This document shows positions 14,005 through 14,636 of a stretch of DNA of 14,636 bases, piece after piece. Both the position numbers and the translations under genes were made by a program. Positions within the stretch are counted from its first letter, which is position 1. The number at the start of each line of letters is the position of its first letter. Source of the DNA: an uncultured Variovorax sp. (GTDB taxonomy: Bacteria > Pseudomonadota > Gammaproteobacteria > Burkholderiales > Burkholderiaceae_C); the NCBI GenBank assembly GCA_903872875.1, contig CAIQMJ010001046.1, forward strand, positions 1 to 14,636, in the 5' to 3' direction. The notes below the pieces were generated by a model. It had not been told where the DNA came from and did not search any database. It saw only the letters and a list, made by a program, of their open reading frames with translations.

Positions 14005-14636
14005 TCAATTCTTGACGGCATAGCGGCGTTCGAGCCACAGCGTCGATCGCGCGATCGGATAGCAGTAGACGAAGAACATCGTCAGCAGCATCAGGTACAT
14101 CGGCATGAGCAGGTCGCCGCGGCTCTCGGCCGACAGCGCGGACTGCACCATCGTGAGCCCTTCCTGGATACCGACGATGGAGATGATGGTGGTGTTCATC
14201 GTCAGCAGCGCGTACTGGTTCATCCACGGCGGGATCATCCGCTTGACGGCCTGCGGCAGCACGATCATCCAGAGTGCCTGGCGGCGCGAGAAGGCCAGCG
14301 AATCGGCCGACTCCCACTGTGCGGTCGGGATGGTCTGGATGCCGCCGCGCACGATCTCCGCGACGTTGGCCATTACCGGCAACGCCAGACCGACGACGGC
14401 CTTCATCCACGGTGCGAAGCGCAACTCGACCCCGAACACCTGCGTCTGGAAGGGCACCAGCAGCATCACGCCGAAGAGCACCACCAGCCAGGGCGCGTTG
14501 CGGAAGAAGTGCACGACGGGCCAGCACAGCGCGCGCACCCAGCGGCGCGGCGACATCGTGCCGAGGCCGAGCATCGCGCCACTCACGGTGCCGATCGCCA
14601 TCGACAGCAGGCTCACCTGCAGGTTGAACAGGAAGC
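14005..14636 (-). CDS. Polar amino-acid ABC transporter permease (HisM/GlnP type), N-terminus beyond right edge
   Basis: This is the C-terminal portion (about 210 residues) of an inner-membrane permease. The frame stays open to the right edge, so the true start lies outside; the GTG near 14616 is internal to a continuing hydrophobic segment (FLFNLQVSLLSMAIGTVSGA). Family features are FFRNAPWLVVLFG, then AEIVRGGIQTIPTAQWESADSLAFSRRQALWMIVLPQA as the EAA loop, and MNTTIISIVGIQEG. The EAA loop contains the Gly and Pro contacts for the ATPase encoded directly downstream. The RGGIQTIP block is characteristic of His/Arg/Gln/Glu-type permeases. The ligand is unknown. Confidence 0.92.
   Translation of the reverse strand, partial: FLFNLQVSLLSMAIGTVSGAMLGLGTMSPRRWVRALCWPVVHFFRNAPWLVVLFGVMLLVPFQTQVFGVELRFAPWMKAVVGLALPVMANVAEIVRGGIQTIPTAQWESADSLAFSRRQALWMIVLPQAVKRMIPPWMNQYALLTMNTTIISIVGIQEGLTMVQSALSAESRGDLLMPMYLMLLTMFFVYCYPIARSTLWLERRYAVKN

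Overview
The window is GC-rich chromosomal DNA with tightly packed genes, short spacers and strong GC bias at third codon positions. The gene families (TRAP and NitT/TauT transporters, an IclR regulator, a small Lys/Ala-rich secreted protein, a biotin-carrier/carboxyltransferase operon) and one intergenic-type repeat point to a beta-proteobacterium of the order Burkholderiales, probably Comamonadaceae and Variovorax-like. The taxon is an inference from gene style, not from a marker gene. I see no rRNA, tRNA, CRISPR array, transposase or phage gene. No gene-free stretch exceeds 300 bases; the longest is about 150.

Layout, left to right. (1) 1-1337, minus strand: a TRAP transporter solute-binding protein (dctP type) followed by a type II 3-dehydroquinate dehydratase (aroQ) that runs off the left edge. 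A divergent IclR-family regulator lies at 1463-2242. The shared spacer holds a palindrome very close to the classical IclR box, lying over a plausible promoter for the transporter operon. (2) 2375-3362, plus strand: an unrecognised 219-residue protein and a small secreted Lys/Ala-rich protein. (3) 3452-4361, minus strand: a two-gene unit with an exported, cysteine-free molybdopterin-binding-fold protein and a ModE-type winged-helix protein that lacks the molybdate-binding part. (4) 4471-6012, plus strand: a divergent two-domain CapA-like protein.

(5) 6022-10804, minus strand: a compact five-gene operon in the order TauD/TfdA-family dioxygenase, two paralogous periplasmic binding proteins, ABC ATPase, ABC permease. 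Three of its junctions are overlaps or a single-base gap. It probably imports an organosulfonate or similar compound that the dioxygenase attacks. The ATPase has an unusual N-terminal extension because a GC-rich, hairpin-forming repeat is read in frame. (6) 10956-13191, minus strand: a tiny biotin-carrier protein, an acyl-CoA carboxyltransferase and a hotdog thioesterase, with no biotin carboxylase in view. (7) 13245 to the right edge, minus strand: ATPase and permease of a polar amino-acid ABC transporter, the permease cut by the window edge.

The window therefore looks like an accessory metabolic region in which several uptake systems sit beside dedicated catabolic enzymes. I do not see a clearly new defence or mobile system. 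The strongest oddities are the repeat translated inside the ATPase, the cysteine-free molybdopterin fold paired with a truncated ModE, the altered motifs of the CapA-like protein, and the carboxyltransferase operon without its biotin carboxylase.
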